DNA of 59,704 nt from Alphaproteobacteria bacterium (GCA_017484225.1 JAFUTN010000030.1:1-59704); one strand, 5' to 3'; counted from the first letter of the stretch, positions 34,048-43,220 are shown. A program made the numbers and translations. Notes: a model not told the origin generated them from the sequence alone.

Positions 34048-34515
34048 ATGGATTACAAAGAGATAATACCTTTTAAGACATTGCGCAAATTTGATGTAAT
34101 GTGTTTGCATAATGAGTATTTGTACGAAAATAAAGAATTAAGACAACAGATTTTATCTTGGGCGGCAGATATGCTGAAAGAAGCAAGGGCAGAATGGAGT
34201 GAAAGACGTAATGATACCATAGAATCTATTATAGAATGTCATACGCGCTCAGAAGCCAAACGAAAATCAGGCATTAAAGACCAAAAATATGCGCCATTTC
34301 GGGAATATCTTAAAAAAGTTCAACGAGAGCAGTTTGATATTGCTTTGCAAAATGGCTACAAACTGACGGCAAACAGTTTTGTAGAGTGGTTTTTAGCAAA
34401 TGCAGCAAACGAAATGCAAATTCCTTATTTGGAACAGAATCAAAAAAATAAATTAAGACAGTTGGCACAACAAAATAATCGCGAATTTAAAAAGCTTCTG
34501 CATGATAAAGCTTAA
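34048..34515 (+). CDS. Unknown helical island protein
   Basis: 155 residues, highly charged and helical (ILSWAADMLKEARAEWSERRNDTIES), no membrane segment. AAAAGGAGC precedes ATG 34048. Its 3' 50 bp (encoding EQNQKNKLRQLAQQNN) also occurs at 32545-32600. Function unknown. Confidence 0.65.
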   Translation: MDYKEIIPFKTLRKFDVMCLHNEYLYENKELRQQILSWAADMLKEARAEWSERRNDTIESIIECHTRSEAKRKSGIKDQKYAPFREYLKKVQREQFDIALQNGYKLTANSFVEWFLANAANEMQIPYLEQNQKNKLRQLAQQNNREFKKLLHDKA

Positions 34516-34607
34516 TTTCCGCATGATGTAGGGCATATACAAGCCGTTTTACTTCTGCTAGAGTTTTAATCTAAATAGTAATTTAAACTTTTAATTAGGA
34601 GGATAAC

Positions 34608-34772
34608 ATGCCAATACAATTATTACCAACAGATAGAAATTCACCTTTATATAAAAATGTATCTGATTGGACAAATGCTGATTTAGCTAGAGCTTACGAT
34701 TCTCCACTTTACAAATACAATAAAAAGTTGCAGGATAAAGCACGAGAATACATACAAACAAAATGGAAATAA
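34608..34772 (+). CDS. Small unknown island protein
   Basis: 54 residues from ATG 34608 with a strong AGGAGG site: MPIQLLPTDRNSPLYKNVSD ..., ending YIQTKWK. Contains two similar S-P-L-Y-K segments. Not recognised; probably cotranscribed with 34789. Confidence 0.6.
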   Translation: MPIQLLPTDRNSPLYKNVSDWTNADLARAYDSPLYKYNKKLQDKAREYIQTKWK

Positions 34773-34788
34773 TGCGAAAGGATTTGAA

Positions 34789-35127
34789 ATGCCTAAGTTC
34801 GGAAAAAGGTTGATTGATGCCGCAAAATTTGTGTTGGCATTCATTATTATTCCGCAACTTACTGTATTAAGCCTTTTTGCTATCATTTACACGCAAATGA
34901 CTACCCCTGAAGACTTAGCATTTATGCAAAAGTATGAGGAAGGTGTCTATGTATATCTTTCCATGATGGCAGAATTGATTTTTTTGATAATATTTATTGC
35001 CGGAGGACCGCTAATTAAATATTTCTACAGAAATAAAACATTGCCTACATGGAAATACTACACAATTTTGACGGTTATGTATATTGTTGCTTTTATCATT
35101 GGAATTGTTTATACAATAGTTATGTGA
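34789..35127 (+). CDS. Membrane protein, island
   Basis: 112 residues with three membrane segments (about 13-34, 55-73, 88-110). AAAGGA precedes ATG 34789. The 5' region (34776-34812) is partly duplicated at 35138-35175. No family recognised. Confidence 0.65.
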   Translation: MPKFGKRLIDAAKFVLAFIIIPQLTVLSLFAIIYTQMTTPEDLAFMQKYEEGVYVYLSMMAELIFLIIFIAGGPLIKYFYRNKTLPTWKYYTILTVMYIVAFIIGIVYTIVM

Positions 35128-35137
35128 TTTGAGGTTA

Positions 35138-35255
35138 AAAAGGATTTGAAATGCCTAAATGCGGAAGTAAGTTGATTGTTGTTAAAAATATCGCAATTAC
35201 ATTAAAAAAGCTATTGACAACTCTCAAAATGCAGTGTAATAATTCCTATGCTTAA
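35138..35255 (+). pseudogene. Duplicated 5' fragment of the gene at 34789
   Basis: AAAGGATTTGAAATGCCTAA recurs here, opening a 34-codon frame (ATG 35151, MPKCGSKLIVVKN) that diverges after about 12 codons and ends at the tRNA-Met gene. The -35 and -10 of the tRNA lie inside it. Probably a recombination remnant. Confidence 0.55.
35214..35242 (+). promoter_or_regulatory. Promoter of tRNA-Met
   Basis: TTGACA 35214-35219 and TAATAA 35237-35242, spacer 17. Confidence 0.65.
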
Positions 35256-35256
35256 C

Positions 35257-35333
35257 GGCGGGGTAGCTCAGTTGGTTAGAGCAGCGGAATCATAATCCGC
35301 GTGTCGAGAGTTCGAATCTCCCCCTCGCTACCA
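35257..35333 (+). tRNA. tRNA-Met (anticodon CAT), elongator type
   Basis: 77 nt with CCA encoded. Starts GGCGGGGTAGCTCAGTTGG, anticodon loop ATCATAA, T loop TTCGAAT, paired acceptor (G1:U72), so not an initiator. A tRNA-Ile2 with modified C34 cannot be excluded from sequence alone. Confidence 0.9.
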
Positions 35334-35338
35334 TTTTA

Positions 35339-35365
35339 AGGCCTTGATGTTCAAGGCTTTTTTTT
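35339..35365 (+). terminator. Terminator of tRNA-Met
   Basis: GCCTTGA/TCAAGGC stem followed by T8. Confidence 0.9.
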
Positions 35366-35386
35366 ATTTGTGAAGCATAATCAGAC

Positions 35387-35620
35387 TTATTTTTCCAATC
35401 GTTCCATAAAATAAGACAATTTAGTGTCAAGTGCCTTTGATATCATCAGCAAAATATAAAAAGAAGGCTGTTTTTTGTGGTTAAATATGTAGCTTAAGTG
35501 AGCCTCACTGATACCGCTTTTTTGCGCTAACATATAATTAGACACATGTTTTTGGTTCATGTCTTCTTTAATTAAATCAACCAAGTGATTACACAATTTT
35601 TGAGCTTCAAGTATTTCCAT
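35387..35620 (-). CDS. XRE-family transcriptional regulator
   Basis: 77 residues, a single HTH: YMLAQKSGISEAHLSYIFNHKKQPSFYILLMISKAL. No sensor domain. It is divergent from tail protein D with a palindromic site between them, so it likely represses itself and that gene. Confidence 0.85.
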   Translation of the reverse strand: MEILEAQKLCNHLVDLIKEDMNQKHVSNYMLAQKSGISEAHLSYIFNHKKQPSFYILLMISKALDTKLSYFMERLEK

Positions 35621-35642
35621 AGCAGAAAAAGAATAAATTGAC

Positions 35643-35677
35643 TTGACATTTTACGATACTTAATTATAGTTAAGTAT
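35643..35677 (+). promoter_or_regulatory. Promoter with overlapping palindromic operator for tail protein D
   Basis: TTGACA 35643-35648, TATAGT 35665-35670, spacer 16. The palindrome ATACTTAA-N6-TTAAGTAT (35656-35677) covers the -10 box, placed to block this promoter and close to the start of the divergent XRE gene. Confidence 0.65.
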
Positions 35678-35713
35678 TGATAACTTTGAACTATTTATTT
35701 TTTTGGAGGTAAA

Positions 35714-36721
35714 ATGCGGAAAGTCTTTTTAACGATAAGTGCGATGGTATTGGCCTTCGGAAATAGCAGGTATTTGAGAGCAGAAACAAGCACACCGACA
35801 ATCGTAGGTCGCGGAACCTGCGGGGCGAATTGCACGTATACCTTAGATTCCGCCGGAACTTTTACCCTCTACGGCGAAGGCGATATGACGGATTATCAGT
35901 GGTATTATCATGACGATAATATTGCACCTCATTGGCATGATGAGAACGGACATGCTCCGGGACAGAAATATTGGGAGGCTATTAAGTCAATCGTATTCGC
36001 CGAAGGTAGTAATATTACCAGTATCGGGAGAGGTGCATTCTGCTCGGCAGGTGGTCTAACCAACATCACGCTTCCGGATTCGGTTACGAAAATCGGAAGT
36101 TATTCATTTCAATTAAGCAGACTGACTGAACTCACAATTCCGGAAAGCGTAACATCAATAGGAGATTATGCTTTTTGGAATGCGGGAAATTTAACCAGTG
36201 TCAATATTCCGGAAGGAGTTATTGAGATGGGTTGGGGGGTTTTTCAAAATACTCCTAAGCTAAGTGAAATAATCATACCGGATTCGGTTGACACATCGCG
36301 TTGGGACGCAAAAGTATTTGACGAAATGTCTCCCGACACAGAAATTATCTGCCAAGGTGATGAAGAAAAATGCAAGCAAAAACTGGCAAAATACATTCCG
36401 ACGGATAAGGGTGGAACCTGCACAAATCATTGTATTAACAAAGAAATTCAGCCGGCACAATCATCACAATGCACAGGCAGTTATATTTATGAAAACGGCA
36501 GTTGCCACAAACGCAACGAAAAACAATGCAACGACACCGACAGCTATTATTTTAACGGTCTTACTTGCGTTTATCGCCCTTTAAACGGAAAAATAAATTG
36601 CGTAAATCCAAGCTACAAGGCCAATTACGGTTATTGTAACCGAATACGCTATACATTGCCGGAGGCAAACGAGGCAACAAGCCACGACAATGAAAATATG
36701 ATTGAGTGGATTTTTGAATAA
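35714..36721 (+). CDS. Exported leucine-rich-repeat protein with conserved C-terminal tail (tail protein D)
   Basis: 335 residues. Signal peptide about 1-23 (ending LRA), an N-terminal GTCGANCTYTLDSAGTFTLY region, three to four BspA-type repeats (LTNITLPDSVTKIGSYSFQ, LTELTIPESVTSIGDYAFW, LTSVNIPEGVIEMGWGVFQ), a Cys-rich segment from about 235, then GYCNRIRYTLPEA..ATS.D and ENMIEWIFE. It is longer than copies A and B and has no long structured leader. GGAGG precedes ATG 35714. Confidence 0.88.
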   Translation: MRKVFLTISAMVLAFGNSRYLRAETSTPTIVGRGTCGANCTYTLDSAGTFTLYGEGDMTDYQWYYHDDNIAPHWHDENGHAPGQKYWEAIKSIVFAEGSNITSIGRGAFCSAGGLTNITLPDSVTKIGSYSFQLSRLTELTIPESVTSIGDYAFWNAGNLTSVNIPEGVIEMGWGVFQNTPKLSEIIIPDSVDTSRWDAKVFDEMSPDTEIICQGDEEKCKQKLAKYIPTDKGGTCTNHCINKEIQPAQSSQCTGSYIYENGSCHKRNEKQCNDTDSYYFNGLTCVYRPLNGKINCVNPSYKANYGYCNRIRYTLPEANEATSHDNENMIEWIFE

Positions 36722-36739
36722 AAAAACAGAAGCTCAAAA

Positions 36740-37219
36740 TCAACTCATCATCAAACGGGATTTTTCTCGATTCCAATCCCGTTCTTTTGCTGTTTCTCGC
36801 TTGTCATAAAGTTTTTTACCGCGTCCCAAACCTATTTCTAACTTGGCTCGTCCGTGATTATCAAAAAACAGCTTCATGGCAATAAGTGTTGCACCTTTTT
36901 TGTTCAGGGCATTCTGAATCTTGACAATTTCACGGTGTTGTAGCAACAGCTTACGATTGCGCCGTTCGGCATGAGTTTCATATCCTTTGTTAATGTATTC
37001 GGCAATAAACATATTTGACATATACAGCTCATTATTTTCCGTTATACCGTAAGCTTCATTAATATTCGCGTGTCCGAGCCGCAAAGACTTTACCTCTGTT
37101 CCGGTTAAAACAAGACCGGCAATAAATGTGTCATCAATCAAATAATCAAAATGAGCTCGGCGATTTTGCGCCACCAAGCCCGTAGAAATATATTCTGCTT
37201 TTTTACTCTTACCGCTCAT
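36740..37219 (-). CDS. smpB: SsrA-binding protein SmpB
   Basis: 159 residues. NRRAHFDYLIDDTFIAGLVLTGTEVKSLR, then GYETHAERRNRKLLLHRxEI and a basic tail (GRGKKLYDKRETAKERDW) are diagnostic. Needed with tmRNA for ribosome rescue. ATG 37219 overlaps the stop of the bactofilin gene by one base; a GTG at 37222 is the other option. Confidence 0.96.
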   Translation of the reverse strand: MSGKSKKAEYISTGLVAQNRRAHFDYLIDDTFIAGLVLTGTEVKSLRLGHANINEAYGITENNELYMSNMFIAEYINKGYETHAERRNRKLLLQHREIVKIQNALNKKGATLIAMKLFFDNHGRAKLEIGLGRGKKLYDKRETAKERDWNREKSRLMMS

Positions 37220-37653
37220 CACTTTGCCGCTTTTACCGCCGGATTTTTATCTGTTTTTACCGGTTCAATTACTGATGTTTTTTTATTCATCGGAATACAA
37301 TTACCCTCAACGTATGCCCCCGGCTCCAAAGCAATCTGGTTATAATAGGCATTACCTATTACTTTAGCATTTTTTGCCACAAAAAGTTCTTCGGTTTCAA
37401 TTTTTCCGTTAACCGTTCCGTAAACACTGAGTGATTTCGCCTTAATATCTCCCAGAATATAGCCACGCGTGCCGATAATCACCTCATTGCACATAATATT
37501 ACCTTCAATCTTACCGTCAATGTGAATGGTATCTCCGCCCCAAATATCGCCTTTTATTTTTGTATCATAACTGATTATACTCGGCACCGGAGTATTTGAA
37601 CCGCGGCTCATTCGTGCAATTTTCAAATAAATCAAACGACGTAAACTTCTCAT
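37219..37653 (-). CDS. Bactofilin-family cytoskeletal protein
   Basis: 144 residues: short basic N terminus, then right-handed beta-helix repeats with the family pattern IKGDIWGGDTIHIDGKIEGNI, CNEVIIGTRGYILGDIKA and VYGTVNGKIETEELFVAKNAKVIG. Polymerises at the membrane and often directs peptidoglycan hydrolases; the adjacent M23 peptidase fits that pairing. Confidence 0.92.
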   Translation of the reverse strand: MRSLRRLIYLKIARMSRGSNTPVPSIISYDTKIKGDIWGGDTIHIDGKIEGNIMCNEVIIGTRGYILGDIKAKSLSVYGTVNGKIETEELFVAKNAKVIGNAYYNQIALEPGAYVEGNCIPMNKKTSVIEPVKTDKNPAVKAAK

Positions 37654-37668
37654 AGCAACACCTCCATA

Positions 37669-38931
37669 CTATGATTCATTCATACTACGAATCTTCACAA
37701 AGGTCAACGGGTTCACATTCGCTCCCCTGTATAAAACTTCATAATGCAGGTGGTCACCGGTTGCACGCCCCGTGCGCCCAACCTCACCGAGAGCATGATT
37801 ATATTCCACCTTATCACCTTTTTTCACATAAATTTTGTTCATGTGCGCATAACGGGTAACAAATCCGTTGCCATGGTCTATTTCTACCATATTGCCGTAG
37901 CCTTTTTTAAATGATGCCTCTTTAACTTTGCCGGCAGCCATTACCGAAATGCGGCTCCCTTTAGCCGCCCGCATATCCAGCCCTTTATGCGCCGCTAAAT
38001 TATTATTAAACGGATCGGAACGAGAACCGAAAGTTGAGCTTATTTGGTAACGATGAACCGGTTCGCCCAACGGAACTGATTTAAATGCCGCCTTGTATTC
38101 GGCTAACTTGTCAATTTGCTGCAAAGTTGACGACATTTTATCCGTCAACTCGGGATTAGAAATTTTGCCCTTTGCCGGCACATACGTTCCGCCCTTTCCT
38201 TCTTTCATGTTGGAAAGCGGATTAAAATAACGATTTTTTCCTTTTAATGTTTTATTTATCTCCGTCAGAGAGGCTTTTATTTGGTCAATTTCTTTGCCGG
38301 AAATACGTGCAATTTTATCCAAAATATCAATTTCCGCACTTTCCAACCCACGCATATTTTCTTGTAACGCAGTCAAGGTAACACTCAAATTTTCAACTTT
38401 TTGGCGGAGCAGACTGTTTTCTTTCTGCATAATTTCATTTTGAATAGCCGCCTCTTTTTCCGTCATCTTATTTTCCATTTCCGAAGAACTTATCCATTCT
38501 TCGGAATCCGCTATTTGCTTTATTTTATCTTCTACCGCCAAGGCTTGTTCTTTATAACTTTTGATTTCGGCCAATCCGTCACCGGCTTCATCAATGGATT
38601 TAACAACATTTTGCATATTTTTTTGCAAAACGGCAACATCTGTCATCAAGTCAACATAAGCATCACGAGTTTTGCCAAGTTCTTTATCCTTGCGATGAAT
38701 AATTCTTTCGGAAATATGGTAGTAATAATAGTTATAACCGGACCAGCAGAAAACCAGTGCCATAAATGCCAACACGGCAACTTGCAAACGGTGGGAAATG
38801 TTAAATACTTTTGCCCTGCCGCCGCTACGGAAAATAATCTCCTTATCACTGAGAAAATGTTTTTTCTCCGTGTATTGTATTTTTTCCCGTTTAAATTTAT
38901 ACTTATTTTTCTTTAAGAATTGCTTTTTCAA
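37669..38931 (-). CDS. Membrane-anchored M23 metallopeptidase
   Basis: 420 residues: basic N terminus, membrane segment (about 48-68), a long coiled coil (about 75-230), and a LytM domain: HKGLDMRAAKGS with H-x3-D zinc ligands, MVEIDHGNGFVTRYAHMN, GRATGDHLHYEVL with H-x-H. Zinc site is complete, so it should be an active endopeptidase. It precedes the bactofilin gene by 15 bp. Confidence 0.93.
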   Translation of the reverse strand: MKKQFLKKNKYKFKREKIQYTEKKHFLSDKEIIFRSGGRAKVFNISHRLQVAVLAFMALVFCWSGYNYYYYHISERIIHRKDKELGKTRDAYVDLMTDVAVLQKNMQNVVKSIDEAGDGLAEIKSYKEQALAVEDKIKQIADSEEWISSSEMENKMTEKEAAIQNEIMQKENSLLRQKVENLSVTLTALQENMRGLESAEIDILDKIARISGKEIDQIKASLTEINKTLKGKNRYFNPLSNMKEGKGGTYVPAKGKISNPELTDKMSSTLQQIDKLAEYKAAFKSVPLGEPVHRYQISSTFGSRSDPFNNNLAAHKGLDMRAAKGSRISVMAAGKVKEASFKKGYGNMVEIDHGNGFVTRYAHMNKIYVKKGDKVEYNHALGEVGRTGRATGDHLHYEVLYRGANVNPLTFVKIRSMNES

Positions 38932-39025
38932 ATAAAATCAGCCTTTTAAAATTAATACCTTACGCCTTATATAGCACAAAAATAAAAAAAATAAAGTATT
39001 TTTAAAAGTTATCAAAAATCAAGAC

Positions 39026-39060
39026 TTGACAAACCGCAAAATCAAGAACTAAAATAGAAC
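39026..39060 (+). promoter_or_regulatory. lexA promoter with SOS box
   Basis: TTGACA 39026-39031 and TAAAAT 39050-39055 (spacer 18). GAAC-N7-GAAC at 39046-39060 is the alphaproteobacterial LexA box read from the other strand (GTTC-N7-GTTC); it overlaps the -10, indicating autorepression. Confidence 0.8.
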
Positions 39061-39085
39061 AAATTTCAATATTTCGGAGATTTCA

Positions 39086-39739
39086 ATGCTTACGCAGAAA
39101 CAGTATAACTTATTGATGTATATAAACAAAATCAACAGAGAAAAAGGAACAAGTCCGTCATTTGATGAAATGAAAAATGCCATCGGCTTAAAGTCAAAAT
39201 CAGGAATTCACGCTTTAATTACTTCATTGGAAGAAAGAAATTTTATCCGTAAAATTCCGCATAAAGCAAGAGCGCTTGAAGTTATACGTTTGCCGAGATT
39301 TAAGCCGCTTGCGGTGTTGGAAGAAGAAAAAAAACGTGAAGAAGCCCTGCACAACAGCTCGGCACAAATTCCGTTATACGGTAAAATTGCCGCCGGAACA
39401 CCGATTGAGGCACTGGCTGATGAGAGTGAATTTATCTCCGTGCCATTTGATATGGTGGCTTGCGGGAAATACTATGCCCTCAAAATTGAAGGCGATTCCA
39501 TGATGGAAGCCGGAATTTTGAACGGTGATACCGCATTAATAAAAAAACAAGACCAAGCAGATAACGGGCAAATTGTTGTCGCTCTTGTAGATAATACCAC
39601 TGCCACATTAAAAAAATTGCAAAAAAAAGACGGCTTAATCAACCTTATCCCTTGCAATAAAAATTATGAAATTCAAACTTATGATGCGCAAAGAGTGAAA
39701 ATTCAGGGAATTTTATCCGGCATTATAAGACAATATTAA
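39086..39739 (+). CDS. lexA: SOS repressor LexA
   Basis: 217 residues. N-terminal winged helix (LTQKQYNLLMYINKINREKG, SKSGIHALITSLEERNFIRK), cleavage site Ala-Gly in KIAAGTPIEA, catalytic Ser138 in EGDSMMEAGI and Lys in TATLKKLQKK. The protein self-cleaves when RecA is activated. Confidence 0.96.
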   Translation: MLTQKQYNLLMYINKINREKGTSPSFDEMKNAIGLKSKSGIHALITSLEERNFIRKIPHKARALEVIRLPRFKPLAVLEEEKKREEALHNSSAQIPLYGKIAAGTPIEALADESEFISVPFDMVACGKYYALKIEGDSMMEAGILNGDTALIKKQDQADNGQIVVALVDNTTATLKKLQKKDGLINLIPCNKNYEIQTYDAQRVKIQGILSGIIRQY

Positions 39740-39827
39740 CCTTTTTGATATTATGATGTTGACAAATATGTGCTTTTGCTCATAATAACATTGTTGTTAA
39801 CAAGGTATAATCAAGGTGTGATTGAAA

Positions 39828-40541
39828 ATGTCCAGACGCATTGATACAGATGTATACGAGAGTTCTTTCGCGGTAATGTTCAAAGGATTGGTTTTGATTG
39901 CTTTGGCTGTTGCCGGAATATATTTTTTGTATTTTCATGCTTTTTTAGGCTACAAGTTCGGCAAAGCTTGTGATGAAATCGCAATTTTAAATCGCAATGT
40001 TCAAAACTTTTACAAAGGACTTTATCGCGGTCTTGACACCGAAAGTGCCTACACCAATCAGTTGATCGCACCATCCATGGCGGCAACACGCAATGAAAAT
40101 GGTGTTACCTTAAAAAATTCATTCGGAGGCAATATCATCATCATGGAAGCCTTGAATACCGGAAGAGAACGCTCATTATTTTATGGTTTACAAACTGAAC
40201 CGAAAAAATATAAAGAATTATATCAAGGCGTGACTTCGTATATAGTAATGTATACCGGATTAAACAAAAATATGTGCATGAAATTTGCCCGAAATGACTG
40301 GAAATTGCAAATACCTACTTTTATCGGTATTGAAGTGTCAAATGTTCCGGCCAATAAAATTTATCAGGGTTTTTCCAAGCTTAGAGCCGGATTTATTGAT
40401 GATGACAAGGAAAATGATAAATATTACATCAGCACAAAGGATAAGGGTATTATATCTCAATATCCGCTTGAGAAAAAAGAGGCCGAAGACGCTTGTTCCT
40501 GCACCGAAAACAACTGCACGATCGCGCTCAAAATCCGCTGA
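39828..40541 (+). CDS. Type IV pilin-like / membrane-anchored protein, unknown
   Basis: 237 residues with one N-terminal membrane segment (about 18-40) followed by an alpha-helical then beta-rich periplasmic part. LIAPSMAATRNENGVTLKNSFGGNIIIM resembles the PilS-type pilin region, and the end has a Cys cluster (CSCTENNC). No prepilin peptidase site is clear, so pilin is only a suggestion. Confidence 0.5.
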   Translation: MSRRIDTDVYESSFAVMFKGLVLIALAVAGIYFLYFHAFLGYKFGKACDEIAILNRNVQNFYKGLYRGLDTESAYTNQLIAPSMAATRNENGVTLKNSFGGNIIIMEALNTGRERSLFYGLQTEPKKYKELYQGVTSYIVMYTGLNKNMCMKFARNDWKLQIPTFIGIEVSNVPANKIYQGFSKLRAGFIDDDKENDKYYISTKDKGIISQYPLEKKEAEDACSCTENNCTIALKIR

Positions 40542-40546
40542 TTTGT

Positions 40547-42121
40547 ATGTATAGACTAAACAACATCAAAATGCCGCTTAAGGCCGGTGATAAACAAATT
40601 GCAAAAAAAATTGCTGAAGTTTGTGATGTTGAGCAAAATTTGATTACCAATGTTCATATTGCAAAAAAATCAGTTGATGCTCGCAACAAAAGCCATGTCC
40701 ATTTTGTTTACAGCATAGATTTTAATTGTAGTCAACAGCTTTGCAATATTGAAAATTTGGAACAAGTTGAACTCCCAAAATTACCTGAATTCAAGATAAA
40801 AAACACCGGTATTCGCCCGATTGTTGTCGGCAGCGGACCTGCCGGTATGTTTGCCGGAATAGCATTATCTTTAGCCGGATTACGTCCGATTATTCTGGAA
40901 AGAGGAAAAGACGTGGACAGCCGGCAAAAGGATGTGGAAACCTTTTGGAAACTCGGACAGCTTAATCCGGAGTCAAATGTGCAGTTCGGCGAAGGAGGTG
41001 CCGGCACATTTTCTGACGGAAAACTGATGAGCGGGATAAAAAAAGACCGTTTTACATATATGGTAATGAAAGAACTCTATGATGCCGGAGCTCCGGCAGA
41101 AATACTGTTTTCAGCGAAGCCGCATATCGGAACAGATAACCTGCGCACGGTAGTTCGCAATATTCGCCGAAAAATTACCGATTTAGGCGGAGAATATCGT
41201 TTTAATTCAAAGTTGAAAAATTTGATAGTCAAAAATGATGTATTGCAGGCAATATCCGTTGAAGGTCCGCAAGGAGAATATGATTTGCCGGCAGACAGAC
41301 TGTTTTTGGCAGTCGGTCACAGCGCACGCGACACATTTGAAATGCTGCTGCGTTGCGGTGTTTTCATGGAACAAAAAGCTTTTTCGGTCGGGGCCAGAAT
41401 TGAACATTTGCAAAAAGATTTAAATGTTTCTCAATACGGGAAAGAAGCAGATAACCCTTTATTACCGGCAGCCGATTACAAACTGGCAGTTCATCTGCCG
41501 AACGGAAGGTCGGTATACACCTTTTGTATGTGTCCGGGCGGACAAGTTGTGGCAGCCGCATCCGAAACCGGCAGACTGGTTACCAACGGAATGAGTGAAT
41601 TTGCCCGCAACAAAAAAAATGCAAACTCTGCATTGCTGGTTGGCGTTGATGCAAATGATTTCGGAAGCAAAGAACCGCTTGCCGGAATGTATTTTCAACG
41701 CAAATTAGAAGAGCGGGCATTTGTTTTAGGCGGAAAAAATTATCACGCGCCGGCACAGCTTGTCGGTGACTTTTTACAAAATAAAGAGAGTTCAAAAGCC
41801 AAAAACATCACACCATCATATCAACCTAAAGTAAATTGGTGTAATTTGTCATCACTGTATCCGGAAGATATTGCCGATTCATTGCGCTGCGGAATCACAC
41901 AAATGGCAAACAAACTGAAAGTTTTTGCCGATAAATCTGCAGTTTTAACCGGCGTAGAAACCAGAAGTTCTTCTCCGGTAAGAATTTTACGTGACAGCTC
42001 AATGCAGAGCAATATCAAAGGGATTTTTCCCTGCGGTGAAGGTGCCGGATATGCCGGAGGAATAACCTCCGCCGCAACCGACGGTCTGAAAGCCGTATAT
42101 TCCTTAAGTGAGGAAGCATAA
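40547..42121 (+). CDS. FAD-dependent dehydrogenase (COG2509 type)
   Basis: 524 residues. RPIVVGSGPAGMFAGIALSLAG is the FAD-binding Rossmann loop, later RIEHLQKDLN and a C-terminal FPCGEGAGYAGGITSAATDGLKA closing the FAD site, the hallmark of this large uncharacterised dehydrogenase family. Redox partner unknown. An ATG at 40571 is also possible. Confidence 0.88.
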   Translation: MYRLNNIKMPLKAGDKQIAKKIAEVCDVEQNLITNVHIAKKSVDARNKSHVHFVYSIDFNCSQQLCNIENLEQVELPKLPEFKIKNTGIRPIVVGSGPAGMFAGIALSLAGLRPIILERGKDVDSRQKDVETFWKLGQLNPESNVQFGEGGAGTFSDGKLMSGIKKDRFTYMVMKELYDAGAPAEILFSAKPHIGTDNLRTVVRNIRRKITDLGGEYRFNSKLKNLIVKNDVLQAISVEGPQGEYDLPADRLFLAVGHSARDTFEMLLRCGVFMEQKAFSVGARIEHLQKDLNVSQYGKEADNPLLPAADYKLAVHLPNGRSVYTFCMCPGGQVVAAASETGRLVTNGMSEFARNKKNANSALLVGVDANDFGSKEPLAGMYFQRKLEERAFVLGGKNYHAPAQLVGDFLQNKESSKAKNITPSYQPKVNWCNLSSLYPEDIADSLRCGITQMANKLKVFADKSAVLTGVETRSSSPVRILRDSSMQSNIKGIFPCGEGAGYAGGITSAATDGLKAVYSLSEEA

Positions 42122-42122
42122 G

Positions 42123-43220
42123 TTGTATAACCCTCAAGAAATCGCCATTTATATTCATTGGCCTTTTTGCAAAAGCAAATGCCCCTACTGCGATTTTTAC
42201 AAAGAAATTAATCCGAAAGTCAATCAGGATGAAATTATTACCGAATACCTTAAATATTTGGAATATTATCATCAATTAACCGCAGACAGAACCGTAAAAT
42301 CAATATTCTTCGGGGGCGGAACACCTTCGCTGATTGAACCGCGGTTGATAGAAAAAATTATTAGTTTCATAGAGAAAAAATGGAAACTGAAAGATGATAT
42401 TGAAATATCCTTGGAAGCTAACCCGAATTCAAACCGTTTAAATATGTTTTCCGAATTAAAAAATGCCGGTATAAACCGCCTTTCGCTGGGTGTGCAATCA
42501 CTTACAGAAACAAATTTGCGTTTTTTGGGACGCACGCATACGGCAGAGCAGGCAAAAAAATGTTTGCAGGAGGTGGTAAAAATATTTGATAATCATTCGG
42601 CAGATTTAATATATGCCCTGCCCGAGCAAAATCTCTCCGAATGGGAAAAAGAATTAGCCGAAATATCTGATTTCGGATTAAAGCACATTTCGCTTTATCA
42701 GTTAACCATTGAAGAAAATACCGTATTTGCCCGTAAAAACATTAAGCCTCTGAATGAAGATGAAGCGGCAAATTTATATACTTTCACTTGTAGCTTTTTG
42801 CATGAAAAAGCCTATGAGCAATATGAGATTTCCAACTTTGCAAAAAAAGGGTTCCAATCCGGACATAATCTGACATATTGGGAAGGCGGAGATTATATCG
42901 GTATCGGTAAATCAGCTCACGGAAGACTTTTTCTGCATGGCAATCATATTGCGTGCGAATATCCGTTACAACATACAAAGCTGACTGCCGAAGAAAGAGC
43001 CGAAGAACTTATTATTATGGGCTTGCGCCTTAATAAAGGAATAAATAAGAGTGTTTTTTCTCAAATATGCGGGCTGAATTTTACCGAATTTGTGAATAAA
43101 ACAAAATTCAATTTTTTAAAAGAAAACCATTTTCTCACCGAAACAGACACCAATGTCTATGCCACCGCAAGCGGACGTCTGGTCCTAAACACACTAATTG
43201 AAAACCTTTGCCAAAGATAA
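42123..43220 (+). CDS. hemW: HemW-like radical SAM protein
   Basis: About 365 residues. YIHWPFCKSKCPYCDFYKE supplies Cys-x3-Cys-x2-Cys for the 4Fe-4S cluster; SIFFGGGTPSLIEP and EISLEANPNS are HemN/HemW motifs. HemW lacks the fourth Cys (here CDFYKEI rather than CDFC), as expected for a heme chaperone, not a coproporphyrinogen oxidase. The start is probably TTG 42123 behind GAGGAAG, or GTG 42108. Confidence 0.92.
   Translation: MYNPQEIAIYIHWPFCKSKCPYCDFYKEINPKVNQDEIITEYLKYLEYYHQLTADRTVKSIFFGGGTPSLIEPRLIEKIISFIEKKWKLKDDIEISLEANPNSNRLNMFSELKNAGINRLSLGVQSLTETNLRFLGRTHTAEQAKKCLQEVVKIFDNHSADLIYALPEQNLSEWEKELAEISDFGLKHISLYQLTIEENTVFARKNIKPLNEDEAANLYTFTCSFLHEKAYEQYEISNFAKKGFQSGHNLTYWEGGDYIGIGKSAHGRLFLHGNHIACEYPLQHTKLTAEERAEELIIMGLRLNKGINKSVFSQICGLNFTEFVNKTKFNFLKENHFLTETDTNVYATASGRLVLNTLIENLCQR

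Noticed and set aside
32197..35333. Ordinary prophage or integrative island with attL/attR at the tRNA
   Set aside because: The direct copy of the tRNA end lies only 315 bp away and encloses no genes; there is no tyrosine integrase; and similar copies occur at two other tRNA loci.
39828..40541. Firm call as type IV pilin
   Set aside because: No prepilin cleavage motif or pilus genes nearby; kept only as a weak resemblance.
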